Below, piece by piece: positions 49,072 to 61,539 of a stretch of 64,000 nucleotides of DNA. The DNA comes from Hetaerina americana. Its lineage: Eukaryota > Arthropoda > Insecta > Odonata > Calopterygidae. Within the stretch, counting starts at the first letter, position 1. Every line of letters begins with the position of its first letter. Under the pieces are notes generated by a model, which saw nothing but the letters and a program-made list of their open reading frames with translations, was not told the DNA's origin and searched no databases. Position numbers and translations under genes: made by a program. The DNA lies in the NCBI GenBank assembly GCA_022747635.1, contig JAKTNV010000014.1, forward strand, positions 11,600,610 to 11,664,609, given 5' to 3'.

Positions 49072-49824
49072 CGAGGGTCATCCGGAAAGTAGTACCCGTT
49101 CGTGCCGCATGAAGTGCTGACGACGCGAGTAGCCGCTGGACGAGGTCAGATAGCTTCAGTGGCTTGTCTGCCTTCTCTGAGCCAAGTTGCGTGACGCTAG
49201 CATTGCCTGTGTTGTTTCTGTGATTGTTTACAATGTTTAAAAAAATTGAGAACGCCGCCAGTTGTGAAGTGAGGGCAGTGATTAAATTCCTCAATGCAAG
49301 AAACGTTCGCCCATGTGATATTCATCGCCAATTAAAGGAGGTGTATGGAGACAATGTAATGGACGAGTCGTCTGTTCGGCGGTGGTGTCGCAACTTCAAC
49401 ATGGGGAGGGGGAACACACACGACGATGAGCGTTCGGGGAGACCGTCTGTCATTACAGACCAACTGGTGAGCTCAGTTGACGAATTCGTGAGGAACGATC
49501 GGCGCGTCACAATTGATGACATCTGTGAGCATTTTCCCAATGTTTCTCGAACAATTGTTCATGAAATTGTTAAACACCATCTGCATTATGCAAAAATTTG
49601 TGCAAGATGGGTCCCTCGCGTATCTCAATGAGCTGGCGGCGAAGGACTATGCAGCAGGAATACAGAAACTTGTCACACGTTATGACAAATGCCTTAATTT
49701 GCTTGGAGATTATGTTGAGAAGTAGTTTAAAGTATCCTCTTTCAAATAAAATTTTTTATGTTTGTTAATATTTACTTTTGTGTCTTTATTTCACGAACGG
49801 GTACTACTTTCCGGATGACCCGTG
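49072..49824 (+). mobile_element. Internally deleted mariner, 753 bp, with clean ends
   Basis: The inverted ends are CGAGGGTCATCCGGAAAGTA (left) and CACGGGTCATCCGGAAAGTA (right, read inward). The match continues through GTACCCGTTCGTG, with 2 differences in 33 bp. TA flanks both sides. The centre of the transposase gene is removed: the DNA-binding half (49233-49631) is fused to the last 35 or so residues (LNELAAKDYAAGIQKLVTRY, then LLGDYVEK) in another frame. The ends look fit for mobilisation by a full-length relative. Confidence 0.92.
49233..49631 (+). CDS. Mariner DNA-binding domain only, 132 residues
   Basis: The frame starts MFKKIENAASCEVRAVIKFL and holds the first helix-turn-helix with DIHRQLKEVYGDNVMDESSV, VRRWCRNFNMGRGNTHDDER, the linker SGRPSVITDQL and the second helix-turn-helix RVTIDDICEHFPNVSRTIVH. 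It ends just after CARWVPR, the linker before the catalytic domain, in three extra codons (VSQ) and a stop created by the internal deletion. All catalytic aspartates are gone. The frame has no stop or shift over its length. If expressed, it would bind mariner ends without cutting. It may simply be the remainder of a recent deletion. Confidence 0.7.
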   Translation: MFKKIENAASCEVRAVIKFLNARNVRPCDIHRQLKEVYGDNVMDESSVRRWCRNFNMGRGNTHDDERSGRPSVITDQLVSSVDEFVRNDRRVTIDDICEHFPNVSRTIVHEIVKHHLHYAKICARWVPRVSQ

Positions 49825-49826
49825 TA

Positions 49827-52800
49827 CTAATTAAGTGTACCTCCCGATGCATTAATCTTTGTCCTCATTTTCGCTTCAATAGCATGTGGAACAGATAAAC
49901 TTTAACTCAATACGGATTGTACGAGGAAATAAAAAAAACGAGTAAGAGTCGAGAGAGTCTCAGTGAACTCGTCAAGGTCGCCTAGAAGAAGCTGTATTTG
50001 CACTACCTTTATTCCAAGTATGTTGTCCCGCTTTGGAAAAGTTGTTTTTCTCTTAAAGCGAGTGCTAATGGAAGATCGCTCGCCGTAGTTGTTCATTTGT
50101 CACCCGTTCATATGTTTGGGGAGAGCATCAGGAATCATCCATTTAAGGTGTAAGGCCATTTCCGGTGTTCCCTAGTTAGTTCTCGGAGCTCCCGTTCTTC
50201 GAGACTGATTTCTCTCCTTGTTATGGGAACCAGCGCCCTTCTGAAAGAATGGTAGCTGAACTGTTCTCAAACAGTTAATTTGAGCGTGATGAAAAATATA
50301 TAGAATGAGTTGTTTAAGGGGATTGAATTGGTGCGTTGACCTGTATCCTGGCTTCCCACCCCGAGGGTCTAAGTTGGATTCCCGGCGGTAGAATAATTTT
50401 CCAGAGAGATCCCGATCCCTATTTTCGGTTGCTAAGTGGAAAACAGGAGAGTACGCCGTCCGTCGGACGTGACGTTCAATTGTGAACTCTTTGTCGTCTT
50501 TCGTTAAGAGTAGACAAATATCGACACCTGGTTTGTTCCACTCTATCCCCAGTTCCCCGATTATCCTAGGAAATCAGCCACATAAATGGCGGAAATGACC
50601 TTAGCTATTGGTGGCTTCCCCTATAATAACTACCGTTACAAATTGTTTTTCATTTCCAATGGTCAATAAACGATGCATTAATATGATTCGAGTCTTCATT
50701 TCTTTAATTTACTTATATGCGCTACAATCACGTTTATCGCCCTCGTTATGATTTGGGTAAAATGACAAGGATAATCAACGAGAAAACTGTTGCGGTGGCT
50801 TTTTTATGTTCTAGATTTCCCACTCTCACCGCGATCTTAACCCAGAAAGGTGTATCCTTACTACCCAAAACACGACTCCTACGTGTAGAGCACACGCGGC
50901 TCGAGAGCCTGCCAAATCACGCTATTGTCAAACAGGATGTGATATACAATCTGTATCACAGGGATCGGAGTAACTTGGTAAGATTGTTTATTATATCTGA
51001 GGGAAAGAAATCTCAATTCACGTTTTAGGTTAACCGTTTTGCGGGTGTGTCACTTTTGTCCTCAGTTCAAGTAAAGATATTTTTCGTCTTTTGAGTCCCA
51101 AGCTCATGAAGGTATATATTGGTAAGCCATTGTAAGGACGTAGTGCTACTTAATGCGGAGGAATCGACTGGATATGCCTAATTTTCAAGTAATAATAAAT
51201 CAGGAAGGAACAAAATTAGAACTAATTCCGTATGTGAATCATGGGCAACTTATGGGGAAGAGAAATGGGACGTAATAAAATGAATTTCAGGGGCTCTATG
51301 ACTTATGTATGTCCGAAAAAAGTAAATCCTTGCAAAAAGAGTTGTCGGGGAAGGGGCAATTGATGAGTTTGATGGCTTCATTGATCTTTCTCAGCCTCTC
51401 TTAGATTTCATCCAGTCGTCATGGCGCCCGCGTTTTGAAACGGTATGTGGCAGTGAGAAAAGCGTTCCTCAGCACTGAGGAAATGTGGGAGTTCTTATGG
51501 TAAAAAGGAAGTATTTCACTTGTCCACTCCTTAATGTGAGACTTGGCGCCTGTTCCTCGCGCTGCATTGAGGGATATGGGGTGGGGTCCACACAAGGATG
51601 TCAGAGACGCTCCACCATCTAGGAAGTTTTTCGCACAGAGCGTGTGATAGAACAGTAATGAAAAAATACGCTCTCCGTTAATAGGCCGCATGTTACACAT
51701 CGATTTTTTTGTACAATGCAAGTTTATATAAAATGTACCTCTTCGAGGAAAAATAGAGAAAACGAGAAAACAAAAGATTTTTCATAAAATAATTTTTCGC
51801 TACTCCAGTTTCTAGGTGCATTTTTACACGAAAGCAGGAAGCCGAATTAATACGTGTGACTTACTGTGGCCTATCTGAAAGTATCGGCTTGCAATAATCT
51901 CTTTTGCCACTACCCCGTGTGCCGGTTTTACACTCCCGCTTTAAATTAATTCCGCGTTGATTCTAAAGTTAAACTTTTTGCTGTATTTACGTCAAATATG
52001 GTGAAATTTTGTAAAACGTCGACTTAACTACAGTTATCGTATTTATAATCTGGCGTGATGTCCGCAAAGAACGAATCGCCATTACGACGGAATGTCTTCG
52101 ACAGCCTCGCTCATTTTCTTAGCTTCTACGCTAATTTTAAACAGCTTTTTCTATGGATTTCAAGGTTAAAAATAATTTTGGCATAAAATTTGCTGATCTC
52201 CTCCCAAGATTCACGGAATCGTTGTCAGTGGTCGCGCTACGGGCTTGATACTTGGAAACTTGTAAAATTAGAAAATAATAGTTTTCCGTGTTTCAACTTT
52301 TCATCCATTACTTTTTTAAAAGAATGAACATTTGCTAAAGTAATATTTCCTAATCATTTTTTACCTATTTATATCTTGTTACTAGCAACCTGCTCGTTCA
52401 AATGCAATGCCTTGTATCGATTGGGATATAATTTTATAAATCTACCCTGTCTTGTCCTCACTCTTCATGGTTCCTCTCTTTTTATTCATTAATTACGAGA
52501 GAGAGTGAGAGAGCTACTCAAATAGTCATTCATTGGAACTCCTATAGTTTTTTAAAATTATTTTGGCGGACATATGGGTCAATTACTCAATGGAATTCCT
52601 GCCATAAAATGTGACTTAAATTTTTTTTATGGGAAGGTGAAGTCGTTTCAGTCCTTGCCTCCGTAATCTGAATGGCTGTTTTCATATCTATCTGGCCACA
52701 TAAAATAAAAATTTCCCCTCTTTGTACAGCATCTAGTGACGCAGTGACTGTTGATTGTCATTCCTTTACTCATTGCTTTGATCGACGCTGAGTATTTCTC

Positions 52801-55269
52801 AATAATTTTCATTCCTCGTGTCTTGTTGTTAACGGTTGTCTTGCACAGCTACGGGTGATGAAAGAATTATTATGGGGAATGCCGACTAAAACTTACCCGC
52901 TCGCGATAAACGTTAACAGACTAATAAAAAATAAAATAATATCAAATAAATGATAAAACATTCCCAGCTCGGAGCACACTTGATTTTTAAAAAGAGTTGG
53001 CTTACTGATAATTCATTATTTGCATCCCGCCTTTGATCCCCTCATCGTATTGGAGAGGTAAAAAAACTTGATTCCGGCCATTCGCACCTGCCCTAAACAT
53101 TGAAATGATTCTCGTTTAAAACCACAGTGATCTACTCGAGTGTTCTCGTTCTAAGTTTTTGATTAATTAACACAGAAAATAATGCATGGTATCCTGCCAG
53201 CCACCGCCAGGGTGCGTGGCAAGGGGTGATTACGCACCACACGTGAGAAAAATTACATTTTAAATCTGTTCTACCTCTAATCTATCTAATTTTATTGGCA
53301 TGATCCCGCCTACCGGTGTACGATGGGGCTAATAATACATATTAAACATCGTCGCTAAAAAGACATAGTTCCAATTTATGCAAGAGATTTAATCCGTAAT
53401 TCAACCTTCGCTCCGTTTATAATTCCCAACCTGGCTCCTCTAATAATTTTGATACTCTCCTCATTATATTAATTTTTCATTTATTAATAGAGTTGTTGTT
53501 ATTATTTATTAATACATTTATTCCTTGGAGAGGAAGTTATGTACTCATTATGCATATTGTGGAATGAATCAGACAACTTTTGATAAAGCGACAGTTTCAG
53601 TCAGCCCATCATCCTGGAGGATTATTTTTCGACGGCCTATTTTCAGTTTTATCTTCAGCCAAAGAGACTGCTCCGAAGAGTCCCACCTGCTGGATTTGTG
53701 GACGCGCCGTGCCCATTGTCCTTAGGTGTTCGTCCTTCCCTCTCTGATGTGCCATTTCCTTATTCCATTTCCCCACGCACGCAAGTATTTCTTCTTCTGT
53801 TCACTCATCCTCTTGGCCTCTCCCCAATTCGGCGTCACGTAGTTACTTACCGCTCGCCCATTCTCTCTTCGTTTCTGGTGGTCTTAGAAAGCAATTTATG
53901 AAACCAGCCTCTGGTTGTCTGTTGACCTGCGCGTTCACTCCTTACAAAAAGGCTCCGATGCCCTCTGCGTGGGCCCGATAAATGCGCGACGGGTGACGTA
54001 ATATGTAGAAATATCCATTACCTGTTTCCCGCGTTCACACGGGTGATGATGTGAGCTTACTTTGAAAACCTTCAAGCTCTTGGACTCGTGAAATCGTGAT
54101 ATAAGAGTGTATTTGTCGATTAGCTACTTCAACCATTTTCCTTGAGCAAAAGTGGGGATGGATGACCGTTTCAATTTCACTTTGCAAACCGTTGTGTTTT
54201 CGTTAAACTTATATATGAGATTAGTTGTTTGTAAACCCCACGTTTGTGTAATTTCTTGTTCTTTCAAATAAGTACGAGTATGTGACCTTTGAATGAAGTT
54301 GAATCACTCGTGTGAGGTGATCCAAATGCTTCGGTTGGAAATTAAACTTCGATAATGGATTAACAAAATGTACACTCTCAGATTTAACACGGAATCCATG
54401 GGAACCGTAATAAAATACGTGCGCTTGAGATATCGAGAATGCAAATCGAGATTTTTGTTCCAACTCCCATGTGGTGAATAGGAATCAGCGTCTATGTACG
54501 TCTAGGGATTGAGGTTTTAGTTTCAGATATATTCCACTATTATTCACCTTTTTCGTATAACTTGTGAGTTTATTGTTTATCATTTAATTTAACTCTTTGA
54601 TACTGTTTTAATCGTTGTCTTTTGAAGGAAAATATTTAGTGCGTGCGTGGGATGCGCCGTGAATTCGTGGGCACCTTAGAACTAAAAGGCGACGTCACTT
54701 GTCCGTCTGCCCCTCTCCCGCCGTCTTCGTGTCTCCTTTACCCGCTGCTATCCAGTTCTATACGTGAGCGTCTTGTCAGTCGAGCGTCTCAGTAACTATG
54801 TCACTTTTTACGTGAGGGAACCGGTCTCCCAAATTTGCTGCCTTCCGTCCCGATAGCGTAATTGCCTTTGCTCGCTTCTCAAAAGTATCACGAGGGTCAT
54901 GCGATATGCATTGTGACCATAGGGCATTTAGGCATTCGACTCGGAACGTGGAGCAGTTAGCGTTGGATAGAAGTCTCATTTAAAGAAGGAAATAATGGAG
55001 AAAGTACGTACTATTCAACTGTAAAATCATATGTACTGTTTATTAATTAAAATGGAACTTCTCATGCGACAAATGCCTCATTGCATTGTACAAGAAATAA
55101 TTGAAATGCGTAAGGCTCCAGGGAAAGCTATGCAAGCGATTGGGATGGATGAATGAATTGACATGGAGTAACAAGGAAATGAAAGGCTGCAGTTTTCATT
55201 ATTCGAATTGAAACGCTTGTGAATTAAGATTCGCATTCCTGAGTCTTCTCCAATTTTCCCAAATTGTGC
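49827..55269. other. Unannotated stretch
   Basis: Apart from a SINE-like unit (50335-50640), nothing is recognised. Open frames such as 50717-51028 show no family motif. Short GA- and TA-rich runs (52490-52515, 53460-53520) are simple sequence. Confidence 0.5.
50335..50640 (+). repeat. SINE-like unit (family S2)
   Basis: A degenerate box B (GTTGGATTCCCGG) follows TTGACCTGTATCCTGGCTTC and CCCCGAGGGTCT. The 3' part AATGGCGGAAATGACCTTAG, then CTATTGGTGGC, resembles the tails of arthropod tRNA-SINEs. Only one copy is seen in the window, so the limits are guesses. Confidence 0.4.
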
Positions 55270-55715
55270 CTAGTTAATGGACCTACAGTAATGAGTGAAG
55301 GAAAGGTTAGACAATGTTGTCGAGACTTCAAAAATTGCCGCACAAATGTGCATGATGAAGATTGACAGGTCCAATATCCAGGCTGGAGAAATCTTTCAAA
55401 AATTGGGCCAAGAAATGCAATCTGATCGACGATTGATGAATGGCAATGGCTGATAAATTTCATCTTGTTGGACGCACCACTAATTACACGATTATTGCGG
55501 TAAAGCTCGGATATCAAGAATTGCGTGCAAGGTGGATATCAAAAATTCTCACCGACAAATGCAAAGAGAAAAGAATGTTGAGTGGACGAGCATGTTTGGA
55601 CCGCCATCGATAGTCTCTATCGATAGTGGTTCGAGAGTATGCTGAGGGATTAAAGGAGCTGGTTCAGCGTTACGAAAAGTGCTCGGAAGTGAACGGTGAT
55701 TATCCAGAATAGTGA
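55270..55715 (+). pseudogene. Heavily decayed mariner remnant
   Basis: VRQCCRDFKNCRTNVHDED matches the end of the mariner helix-turn-helix region (compare VRRWCRNFNMGRGNTHDDER at 49360). The 3' end reads VREYAEGLKELVQRYEKCSE, then VNGDYPE and a stop, as in mariner C-termini (RYDKCLNLLGDYVEK). The catalytic centre is absent and the rest is full of stops. No inverted ends could be found. Confidence 0.65.
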
Positions 55716-56426
55716 AGTAGGATTGTAGGAAACTAAAGTCGCAAATTAAAACTTTTTCTAACGAATGTATTTTTTATGCTGAAACGGGCCTAACTTAAAA
55801 AATAATCTTCTTAGATATAGTATTGGTAGAAAAAGGCTGAGAAAGAACTCTAGTGGTAGAAAGCATATACTGATTGGACGGCATATGTCGCAGTTTTTTC
55901 AAAACCATGGCGCAACTCTCATCCCCAGGTCTTATATGCGCGGACTGTAAAACCTTGTTTCCTATAAATGTCCTTCTGAAATGAGGGTGCGTCTTCTACC
56001 CCTATGTGTCTTAAATCCCGTCAAACGCTGCGAACATTAATAGATACGTTAAAGTTCAACAGCTTTTAATGACACTTAAAGTAATTCAATACTGTGTGCA
56101 AAACATATTTCCTGCATAACCAAATATACATCTGTGTAACATTGAAGGAGAGATTAAAGGAAACAAAATTTAGCTAACGAAAGAATTTACGAAAATGTAG
56201 GTGACAAAATGTTAAAGTTTTGATCGTTGAGGCAGAAATTATAAATGTCCTAAACTATAGTATAGAATTTATAAAAATCCACGTGATTAATACAGTTTTA
56301 AGTGTTTTAATTTTCTACTTTGATTGATAGATAACACTTGAAAGCTTCGATTAACATATTTACTCTGCGAAGAGATTTCAACTCTGGTGGTAATCGTTTG
56401 TCAATCGACTTATTTGGTCCAAAATA

Positions 56427-56502
56427 CAGGGTGCAGCAACATAACTTCCTCTTTTAAAGGCGTCTTGCCGTATAAATAAGGAAGTTATGTTGCTGCACCC
56501 TT
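56427..56502 (+). mobile_element. 76-bp mariner-type MITE
   Basis: Two 24-bp arms, left CAGGGTGCAGCAACATAACT and right (inward) AAGGGTGCAGCAACATAACT, match at 23 of 24 positions and enclose only 28 bp. TA lies on both sides (56425-56426 and 56503-56504). It has no coding capacity. None of the longer mariners here has these ends, so its driver lies elsewhere in the genome. Confidence 0.9.
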
Positions 56503-56504
56503 TA

Positions 56505-59277
56505 CCTTTCATCCAACTAGATTTAGAATTTCGAATGAATATTATTCAAAACGTTATTGTTTGCGCTTCATTGTAGTAAATTATGAATGCTATAATTAAA
56601 TCAGTTGAATAGCTTTGAACGTGCTTCCACCACTTATGAACGTGCATATGTACGGAAATATTCTTGGACTCAAACCATAATATGTAGTTGGTGGTGATAG
56701 AGAGTAGAGTTGATGTTTTACACAACCCCGACATTAAATTTACCAAAAATATCTTAACTTGCACCGCTTTTTGTGGGCGCAGCAGTTCCTTCCTTACTGT
56801 GTTCATTTTGCTACTCCTTCACCTCCATGACATTCAAAATCAATGCGTATCCGCAATAAAGAATAAAAATTCCATCATGAGAAGTGTGGGAAAATATTCA
56901 GCCGAAAATTTTATGAACAGAACTTCATTTCGCAGTAGTTGCACCTCACATTAAAGGCATCTCTTGCGTTTGGAGTCCAGTGCATAAAAATGTTCTTCGT
57001 TAGTAAAAAAATAAAAAGGAAAGCCAAACGTAAATTCGTTGAAAATTCTTCTAATGTCTTAGGAATGTTAGAAAATCGGGATTAATTACTTCCGCTTACA
57101 ATTACCTGATAAAATTATATCTACTTGAAGAAATTAAATCTTACCGAAATTCATGGAGGCCCCGAGGGAAATAATCATAACATCACATTCATTACACTAG
57201 CAGGAGATGTTATAACACTGCGAGTATTGAAGGAATACATACTGTTCTACCAGCGAATATGCTGGAATCCACAGTCCGCCATCATGACAGTGAAAAAGCA
57301 TTCGACAGTTACATGAATAAGTCGCCAGTTAAATGACAATTGTCCTCATACTCCCGCCGTAACTTTTCGGGTAACATGTAGACAGAGTCAGTTCTATCTT
57401 CACTACCCCCTGAGAAAGTATTGAACATTTGCTGCTGACATTATCAGGAATAATGGGAAGTCGAAGGTTTCCTTTAAAAGGACGTCCCTTAAGTACCCTG
57501 GTTTTACCCATGGGAGGAACGAGGAAAGGCGAAAGGCGTACTGGGGGAAGGGATTTGATAAAAGGTCAGGCCGGCGCTTTCCTTCCCCACTCCGCCGGCT
57601 CTTTCCACCATTATTTTCATTCGGCCTTTATTTTTGTGGTCCGCGACACGCCCCCCACGTGCAAGAGACACGTCGAGACTAGTCTTGTCAATCCCTTATT
57701 ATTAAGTGGCAGTTAGTGTTGACTTTATGGGTGCTCTTACTGTCGAGGCCACGTTCCGCCATAATTCCGTCAAGTAGAAAACGTCGTATCCATGCGACAT
57801 GTGATGCAATGTTCTGAATACTACGTAGCATTTATCTTCTGCAGGACTGGAAGTTGACGCCCATTTGTGCTGGAAGTAGGAATCATCTTGCTACCAGGAA
57901 ACCTTGCCTGCTCCATCCGGATAAATTTGCGAATCACTGATGCGAGCCAGAATATGGCGATAGAGGCGACGGTCGATGACAGAAAAATTGACAGCACAAG
58001 ATATGACATTTTATCGACAGATTTAAACTGGGAATTAAAAGCCGAATAGAGTTTTTTTTCATTTATTACTCACTGTAGAAAGGATATTTTGTCATGATAA
58101 TAAAAATAAGCATTTCTTAGACTTGTGATACGGATATATTTTTGATAGGATAATATTGAAATACTAAAATGCCATTAGAGATGTCACGATGCATTGTGCT
58201 AGCCCTTGACGAGAGGTGGAGAGGAATGTCACTACCAATTACATGACGGTGCGTACCACTTAATGAAAAACTGCCTTTCTCACGTTATTACCTATTAAGA
58301 AATTAGTAGCAATAACGAGAAAAAACGGGTGAACTCTTTGGTACTTCCGTATCTTCCGCTTGCTAACTAATTGTTTTTCCATGTGAATTTTTGGAATAAA
58401 CTGGATATGAAGGACAGCCGATGAAGTGTTACACATTGTGTAGGAAGAGTGGAGGTTTCTGGGCGAAATTCAAACAACGGAATAAAAGTGGATAGTGGTT
58501 ATATGCATTGAGTAGTTGTGGAATGTTGAGAGATACTACCAATTCTGTTAAGGAATTAAGTATTACCCGCTTAATCAAAATGACCAAGCTTTCAAGTTAC
58601 GATTTTTGAGAAAATGATTTTTTCAATGGAAAATTTAAAAAATACTTTTCATGGGAGTACAAATATTTTGTGAAATTAACTTTAGGATTAATTTAAAAGT
58701 TAATTCTGAATTTATTTAACTTTTGATTTTTATAGGACCTTACCGCTTAACATATTTCAATGATAGTTGAATAAATTGACTTAACGGAGGTAACTTTTGC
58801 AATAAACGTATCCAAGTTCCTGATTTTTCCATAAGAATTGAAATGTAAGGGATCTACAAAAACTTCCCAATTGACTAAAAGCAGTCCTCTGAGCTCATTG
58901 TGTTCATGTTTCATTCTGACGTGAAGTTTAATTATTATTATTCCAGTTTATTATAATTGGAAAGTAGGAAGAGTCCAATTTAAGATCGGCACACCCAGAA
59001 TCACCGCGGGCTGACATGTCTCTGGGATCATTTCAATTCTCGGAAATTGCAATCACGTTGCAAATTAACCACTGGTCGCCCAGTAGCAACTTAGATCCGG
59101 AACTTCGTCCCACATACATGTACTACTTGGAATTAAATTTTAACAAAAAACTTAAGAAGTGGTATTTTCCTCGGCCAGTGTTCGATTCGCGGGAGTGGCT
59201 GGCAGTATTTGTTCCTCCTTAGTTATGCATGAAATAAACCTCTGAGCATTAATTAACTCTTTGATGAACACATTCAT
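56505..59277. other. Unannotated stretch
   Basis: No exon, transposon or RNA gene is recognised. A GC-richer patch near 57540-57680 has no coding resemblance. Confidence 0.5.
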
Positions 59278-59545
59278 CAACCCGAAGGTCGGTTTAATAG
59301 GTGGTGATAGAGTTCACCCAATTTGATAGCAAACCTAATACTAAGCCCAACGGCGAGTGAAATTCACACACCAGGGTAAGGGGACCAGATCCTTTCCGCC
59401 TGTGGCTTTCCTGGAAGTTCTGGTACCCAAAAACCACACAGCTCGGGTGAAGCTTAAGGTGCCCTGAGTTGTGCGCGGAAATCAAACCAGGGCCCTCTTG
59501 TCAGTGGTACTCATGGGCTACCACATTCCTAACTCAATGGTGATG
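59278..59545 (-). repeat. tRNA-derived SINE (family S1), near full length
   Basis: On the minus strand, a tRNA-like head (GGTAGCCCATGAGTACCACT, then GAGGGCCCTGGTTTGATTTC with box B) is followed by the S1 body GTTTTTGGGTACCAGAACTT, CCAGGAAAGCCAC and CCCCTTACCCTGGTGTGTG. The S1 tail is TAGTATTAGGTTTGCTATC and ACCGACCTTCGGGTTGATG. It is the most complete S1 copy of the window. Confidence 0.6.
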
Positions 59546-60505
59546 CTTTCAATTCCGTCCGGAGGCCTACGATCTTAACGAGCGAAGGTTATAAGAGTCC
59601 ATGAGGTGGAAGACAAACTTCGTAGGAAAACACCTTCGTGATGAAATTTGTTTGGTGAAGGGTGGATTGACATCCACATCTGGCGTTTATCCGCTCCCCA
59701 AATATTGTGGTCGTAATGACTCATTTCTCTGTAAGGAGTCAATGACTTTGCCTCGCCCTTTAACTGTTATGTACTTCGACTCGAATTTTTCAAGGGCGCG
59801 AATAAAAGTTTTCTAAAAGTTAAAAAATAAAAATGTAAAAGTAAAAAATTATTAAAGGTCACAAATACTCGAATACTAAATGCGCTAAACATAATTGATA
59901 TAATATTGTGCATTGTGATTTGATTAATACTTTTAAGAAACTAACATGAAGTTTGGATAATGCTGAAATCTTATTCAGATGGAACAAAATTCATCGAGTA
60001 CTTTGCTTATCAGAGACTATTATTGATATCATACTAGTCTGAATAAAAAATACAAGCACCCATTTAGCCATTGACGTGTCTATTGTATAATACTTAAGCT
60101 TTTCTTATTTGGACATGGTGCGGTGTGAGTTTACCTTCTCGATATTTTTTCTCATCTTTCCAAAGATAAAGGAATCTAATTGTGAATCGTTTCCCTTTTC
60201 GAGATAATGGGACATATGTTTCGAAAACATATCTCCCGTTTATTGACGTGTTCCATTGCGGCGAGCGAAGGTTTGGGCGTCGCAGCATCGGCTTTCGTGC
60301 TAGTGCATTCGTTCTCAATGTTTCCAAGGGATCGAAAATATCCGTGTTATAGTCAATGCGCACTCTGAAGGAGAGACAGAACTGTGAAAGCTTTAAGATA
60401 AGCGTGCTATTGAAGCACGAGCAGACGTGGTTAGAGAGAGAGTTCACTGCTTTGATTAGGTTTCGCGTCGAAAAAAGATTTTGGTGATTTTTTTCTTCAC
60501 GGCGA

Positions 60506-60647
60506 TTCTCCACGATAATAATGAATAACTGATCGTAGCACTTTTCCACTTGATATCAAGTGGAAAAGTGCCACGATTAGTAATTCATTATGTTCGACAT
60601 CCACCGCATCACGTCTGAAGCTACTCAATTTGTTCTCCACGATAATA
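60506..60647 (+). mobile_element. Hairpin retroposon-like element, copy 2
   Basis: The element proper is 60521-60632 (112 bp), flanked by the exact 15-bp direct repeat TTCTCCACGATAATA (60506-60520 and 60633-60647). It begins ATGAATAACTGATCGTAGC and ends GCTACTCAATTTG. The arms are 34 bp, joined directly at CTTGATATCAAG, and pair at 31 of 34 positions. The 44-bp tail is about 84 percent identical to that of copy 1 (5517-5629). The start, end and hairpin are shared but the duplications differ, so the two copies inserted independently. Confidence 0.82.
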
Positions 60648-61384
60648 TCGTTTGTTTGAAACTGCATGTATCAAGGTTAAAAGTTTCTTGCTAGGCGTTG
60701 TTACTCATTGAGGCGAAGAATCCCATCTCAGTGTTCTTTCCCATTCAATCACTCGTCCAACTGCTGGAATCGTCCCCTACGCCTCATCTTCATCCATGTC
60801 TCGGGTGCTGCATGGGAGAGATTCTCGACGGAAGGGATCATGCAGCAATACGGCTTGTATGCCAGACGCGCGTAAATTTAGGAGACACCCTGGAGTGCAC
60901 GATGGGTAAGGAAAAACATGTGGTTCGATGATTTATGACCCTTAGGCAGCGTTGCTAACGGCTATAATACGCGTTCAGCATAGGAGAAATAGCCGCAGAG
61001 CACGAGTGTTGGGGCGGAGTAATGTCTTCACTTGCTCTTGCTCACACGTACGAATTAAAAGTGAAAGTCCTGACACCGAATAGGTCACCAAACTACTGCA
61101 ACGGTTAGAATCCGCTCCGCGTGCAGGCGTCTGCTGGATCGCTAGACTTCGCGCCGCCCACCTAGAAGATCTAAAGGATATGCAAGGAAAACTATTGATA
61201 GTGGTTTACATATTGGCTCCTTCAGGTCTTTTGACGCTATGGTGTTGACAAAACTGGTATTTTTGTTGTTGTTGGAATTGGCAAACTATCAACGAAATAA
61301 AATTTTTCTGCAAGGCCCAGATTCGATTATTTTCGACGCGATAGTGAAATGCACTTGGTGTATGAATATGCATGAGTTTGTGTT
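60648..61384. other. Unannotated stretch
   Basis: Nothing recognisable lies between the second hairpin element and the TA microsatellite. The base composition is more balanced around 60770-61160. Confidence 0.5.
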
Positions 61385-61389
61385 TATAT

Positions 61390-61446
<57 letters not shown>
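61385..61446 (+). repeat. (TA)n microsatellite
   Basis: About 30 TA units with one AAAT interruption lie just upstream of a truncated mariner. Confidence 0.9.
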
Positions 61447-61449
<3 letters not shown>

Positions 61450-61539
61450 CTATCATCATTAATTAAGTCAATGTTTGGAGAAGCAAGGGCAGTTTATTGT
61501 TTAATGAAAAATGAAACCCTGGCAGATAAAATGTATTAG

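Noticed and set aside
60121..60330. Possible catalytic exon of the phospholipid phosphatase
   Set aside because: Neither strand shows KxxxGRLRPHF, SGH or the third catalytic motif here or elsewhere to the right edge.
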